A stretch of DNA of 64,000 bases from Streptomyces sp. BK239 (lineage in GTDB: Bacteria; Actinomycetota; Actinomycetes; Streptomycetales; Streptomycetaceae), in contig NZ_SHKS01000008.1 of NCBI RefSeq assembly GCF_004217285.1, positions 1 through 64,000 of the forward strand, given 5' to 3'. The translations under genes were made by a program, and so were the position numbers. The notes under the pieces are model-generated. The model had not been told where the DNA came from. It saw only the letters and a list, made by a program, of their open reading frames with translations, and ran no database searches. Positions 62,333-64,000 of this stretch are shown here, piece after piece (the stretch's first letter is position 1; each line of letters starts with the position of its first letter).

Positions 62333-62917
62333 GTGGCAACACCCCCAGGCGGTTCACATTCGGGCAACTGGTCGTACGGCCCTGCCCAGGGTCAAGGCGA
62401 CGGTTCCCAGAACCCGAACCGTTACAACTTCCCCTCCGCCCCGAGCCAGCAGCGGCCGTACACGCCCCAGGGTCCGCAGGGTCCCGGGCCGTCCCCGTAC
62501 GACCAGCCGCACTCGCCGCGCATCCAGCCCGTGCAGCCGCAGCGCCGTCCCGAGCCGGCGCCCGCCGGGGCGTCGAACAACCCCCTGGTGCGTCCGTACG
62601 CCATGACCGGCGGCCGGACGCGCCCGCGCTACCAGCTCGCCATCGAGGCGCTGGTGCACACCACTGCGCAGCCGCACCAGATGCAGGGCCAGCTGCCCGA
62701 GCATCAGCGGATCTGCAATCTGTGCCGTGAGATCAAGTCGGTGGCCGAGATCTCGGCCCTCCTGACCATCCCTCTCGGCGTGGCCAGGATCCTCGTCGCC
62801 GACTTGGCGGAGGCGGGACTGGTCGCCATCCATCAGCCCGGCGGCGACGAGAACGCCGGCGGCCAGCCAGACGTGACACTGCTCGAAAGGGTGCTCAGTG
62901 GACTTCGCAAGCTCTAG
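62333..62917 (+). CDS. cvnC2: DUF742 protein CvnC with N-terminal Pro/Gln extension (conservon 2)
   Basis: 194 aa from the GTG at 62333 (GGAGGAGAG upstream). Residues 1 to about 85 are a Gly/Pro/Gln-rich disordered extension (ATPPGGSHSGNWSYGPAQGQ ...) absent from CvnC1. The DUF742 domain from RPYAMTGGRTRPRYQLAIEA onwards is very similar. Two cysteines (CNLCREIKS) replace CHLTREVKS, a possible metal or redox pair. Overlaps cvnD2 by 20 nt. Confidence 0.93.
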   Translation: MATPPGGSHSGNWSYGPAQGQGDGSQNPNRYNFPSAPSQQRPYTPQGPQGPGPSPYDQPHSPRIQPVQPQRRPEPAPAGASNNPLVRPYAMTGGRTRPRYQLAIEALVHTTAQPHQMQGQLPEHQRICNLCREIKSVAEISALLTIPLGVARILVADLAEAGLVAIHQPGGDENAGGQPDVTLLERVLSGLRKL

Positions 62918-63479
62918 CGGCGGTCCTTCCCGCTCCACCACCTCAGCGAAGATCGTGGTGGCGGGTGGCTTCGGCGTGGGCAAGACCACGTTCGTCGGGG
63001 CCGTCTCGGAGATCAACCCGCTGCGTACCGAGGCCGTCATGACGTCTGCTTCGGCAGGCATCGACGACCTCACCCACACCGGAGACAAGACCACCACCAC
63101 GGTGGCGATGGACTTCGGCCGTATCACCCTGGACCAGGACCTGATCCTGTACCTCTTCGGTACGCCCGGCCAGGACCGCTTCTGGTTCATGTGGGACGAC
63201 CTGGTACGCGGCGCCATCGGCGCGATCGTGCTCGTGGACACCCGCCGTCTCGCCGACTGCTTCCCCGCGGTCGACTACTTCGAGAACTCGGGTCTGCCGT
63301 TCGTGATCGCCCTCAACGGCTTCGACGGCAATCAGCCGTACAACCCGGACGAGGTGCGCGAGGCGCTGCAGATCGGCCCGGACACCCCGATCATCACGAC
63401 GGACGCGCGGCACCGCGCCGACGCCAAGTCGGCGCTGATCACTCTCGTGGAGCACGCCCTTATGGCTCGCTTGCGTTAG
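62898..63479 (+). CDS. cvnD2: Small GTPase CvnD (conservon 2)
   Basis: 193 aa, GTG start within cvnC2. Differs from CvnD1 mainly in the first dozen residues and at a few conservative positions (VV/IV, Q/N, E/D, S/A). P-loop GGFGVGKTTF, GTPGQDRF and ALNGFDGNQ are intact. Synonymous differences at the DNA level are numerous, so the near identity reflects purifying selection, not a recent copy event. Confidence 0.95.
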   Translation: MDFASSSGGPSRSTTSAKIVVAGGFGVGKTTFVGAVSEINPLRTEAVMTSASAGIDDLTHTGDKTTTTVAMDFGRITLDQDLILYLFGTPGQDRFWFMWDDLVRGAIGAIVLVDTRRLADCFPAVDYFENSGLPFVIALNGFDGNQPYNPDEVREALQIGPDTPIITTDARHRADAKSALITLVEHALMARLR

Positions 63480-63570
63480 TGGGCGTGCGGCCACCGGGCT
63501 GCCTGTGACGGTTGTGCGCCGTCCGCGGGCAGCCCGTGGTCGGTCGCGCAGTTCCCCGCGCCCCCTGGGC

Positions 63571-63612
63571 ACGACGAGAAGGGCCCCTCGAAAGAGGGGC
63601 CCTTCTCGTCGT
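63571..63612. terminator. Bidirectional terminator, cvnD2 / accE
   Basis: 19-bp perfect stem (ACGACGAGAAGGGCCCCTC and complement) with a GAAA loop, between convergent genes. The longest perfect stem in the window. Confidence 0.8.
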
Positions 63613-63623
63613 TGCCGAAAGGC

Positions 63624-63818
63624 TCAGCGCCAGCTGTGGGGGGCGCGGAAGCCGTTCTCGCGCTCCAGGCGGCGCCAGCCGGCCCTGGGGCGGCCGCGGT
63701 GGGTCGGGGTGGGCTCGGAGGTCCGGGCGGCGGCGCGGGCCAGGAGGATCGCCGTGATGGCGGCGACTTCCTCGGGCTCGGCGTGGCCCTTCTCGACGCG
63801 GATGTCAGGCGGGTTCAT
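63624..63818 (-). CDS. accE: Acyl-CoA carboxylase epsilon subunit
   Basis: 64 aa, ATG start. VEKGHAEPEEVAAITAILLA is the family core (pattern KGxxxPEEVAAxxAVL); the C-terminus HRGRPRAGWRRLERENGFRAPHSW is typical. Epsilon subunits stabilise acetyl/propionyl-CoA carboxylase complexes with the beta subunit encoded next to it. Very short genes of this kind are often missed; it lies 57 bp after the pccB stop in the same direction. Confidence 0.92.
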   Translation of the reverse strand: MNPPDIRVEKGHAEPEEVAAITAILLARAAARTSEPTPTHRGRPRAGWRRLERENGFRAPHSWR

Positions 63819-63875
63819 GAAAGTGAGTCTCCGTGGAAGAGGTTTCCGCTGTGGTGTCGCGGAGCGTCCGCTGGG

Positions 63876-64000
63876 TTACTGCGGGGGGTTGCCGTGCTTG
63901 CGCGAGGGCAGGTCGGCGTGCTTGGACTGGAGCATCGCCAGCGACCTGATGAGCACCTCGCGGGTCTCGGCGGGGTCGATGACGTCGTCGACGAGGCCGC
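63876..64000 (-). CDS. pccB: Acyl-CoA (propionyl-CoA) carboxylase beta subunit, C-terminal end (partial)
   Basis: The visible 40 codons read GLVDDVIDPAETREVLIRSL, then AMLQSKHADLPSRKHGNPPQ and a TAA. The DVIDPxxTR motif and the KHGNPP(Q) end are hallmarks of actinobacterial carboxyltransferase beta subunits (PccB/AccB). The rest lies beyond the window. Propionyl- versus acetyl-CoA preference cannot be told from this part; genus context suggests PccB. Confidence 0.88.
   Translation of the reverse strand, partial: GLVDDVIDPAETREVLIRSLAMLQSKHADLPSRKHGNPPQ

Noticed and set aside
57527..63479. Recent gene duplication or conversion of cvnB/cvnD
   Set aside because: Protein identity is high, but synonymous differences between the copies are frequent along the genes.

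Overview
The window is high-GC actinobacterial chromosome from a Streptomyces, or a very close relative. Evidence: strong GC bias at third codon positions, many GTG starts, and genes that are diagnostic of the genus (nsdA, glcP, hupS with its lysine-rich tail, ndgR, F420-related genes, two tandem conservons). From memory the gene order matches the S. coelicolor core segment that runs backwards from ftsH/ffh through smc, rnc, recG, leuCD and gltX to conservons cvn1 and cvn2 and the pccB locus. Most of the window is housekeeping chromosome. The accessory-looking parts are the first ~500 bp (end of an IS3-type element plus a GC-rich degenerate repeat field) and possibly an HSP90-like/TPR gene pair between recG and the DAK2 gene.

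Layout. 1-500: transposase tail and repeats. 0.5-4.1 kb: FtsH-type protease and Ffh, the SRP GTPase. 4.2-8.5 kb: nitrogen operon amtB-glnK-glnD, leftward, with a complete GlnR-type box upstream. 8.7-12.7 kb: nsdA, a stand-alone Prim-Pol-type protein and ftsY. 12.8-15.5 kb: an F420-type oxidoreductase and the glucose permease glcP. 15.5-20.5 kb: smc with an unusual insertion in its hinge, a 67-aa coiled-coil protein and acylphosphatase. 20.6-23 kb: a secreted CAP protein, an HxlR regulator and mutM. 23-29.6 kb: leftward run recG, rsmD, coaD, coiled-coil protein, DUF177, rpmF, rnc. 29.7-34.6 kb: HSP90-like ATPase translationally coupled to a 997-aa TPR protein. 34.6-39.6 kb: DAK2/FakA-like protein, rpmB with a structured leader, thiL-thiD, an Lrp-type ligand domain and a DUF3515 lipoprotein. 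39.6-44.8 kb: ddl, gpsA, plsC, cofC, a small protein, hupS and a small helical protein. 45-48 kb: leuCD and divergent ndgR. 48.2-48.8 kb: five tRNA genes (3 Glu-CUC, 2 Gln-CUG). 48.8-52.3 kb: HAD phosphatase, gltX, FAH-family hydrolase and a small protein. 52.9-63.5 kb: two complete conservons (sensor kinase-like CvnA, roadblock CvnB, DUF742 CvnC, GTPase CvnD). 63.6-64 kb: acyl-CoA carboxylase epsilon subunit and the C-terminus of the beta subunit.

Themes. Nitrogen sensing (AmtB/GlnK/GlnD) is one transcription unit. The SRP pathway has both GTPases here (Ffh, FtsY). Glutamyl-tRNA synthetase sits beside the tRNA-Glu and tRNA-Gln genes it is expected to charge. cofC and an F420-type oxidoreductase show use of the F420 cofactor. 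Gene ends are often marked by strong GC hairpins, several of them shared by convergent genes.
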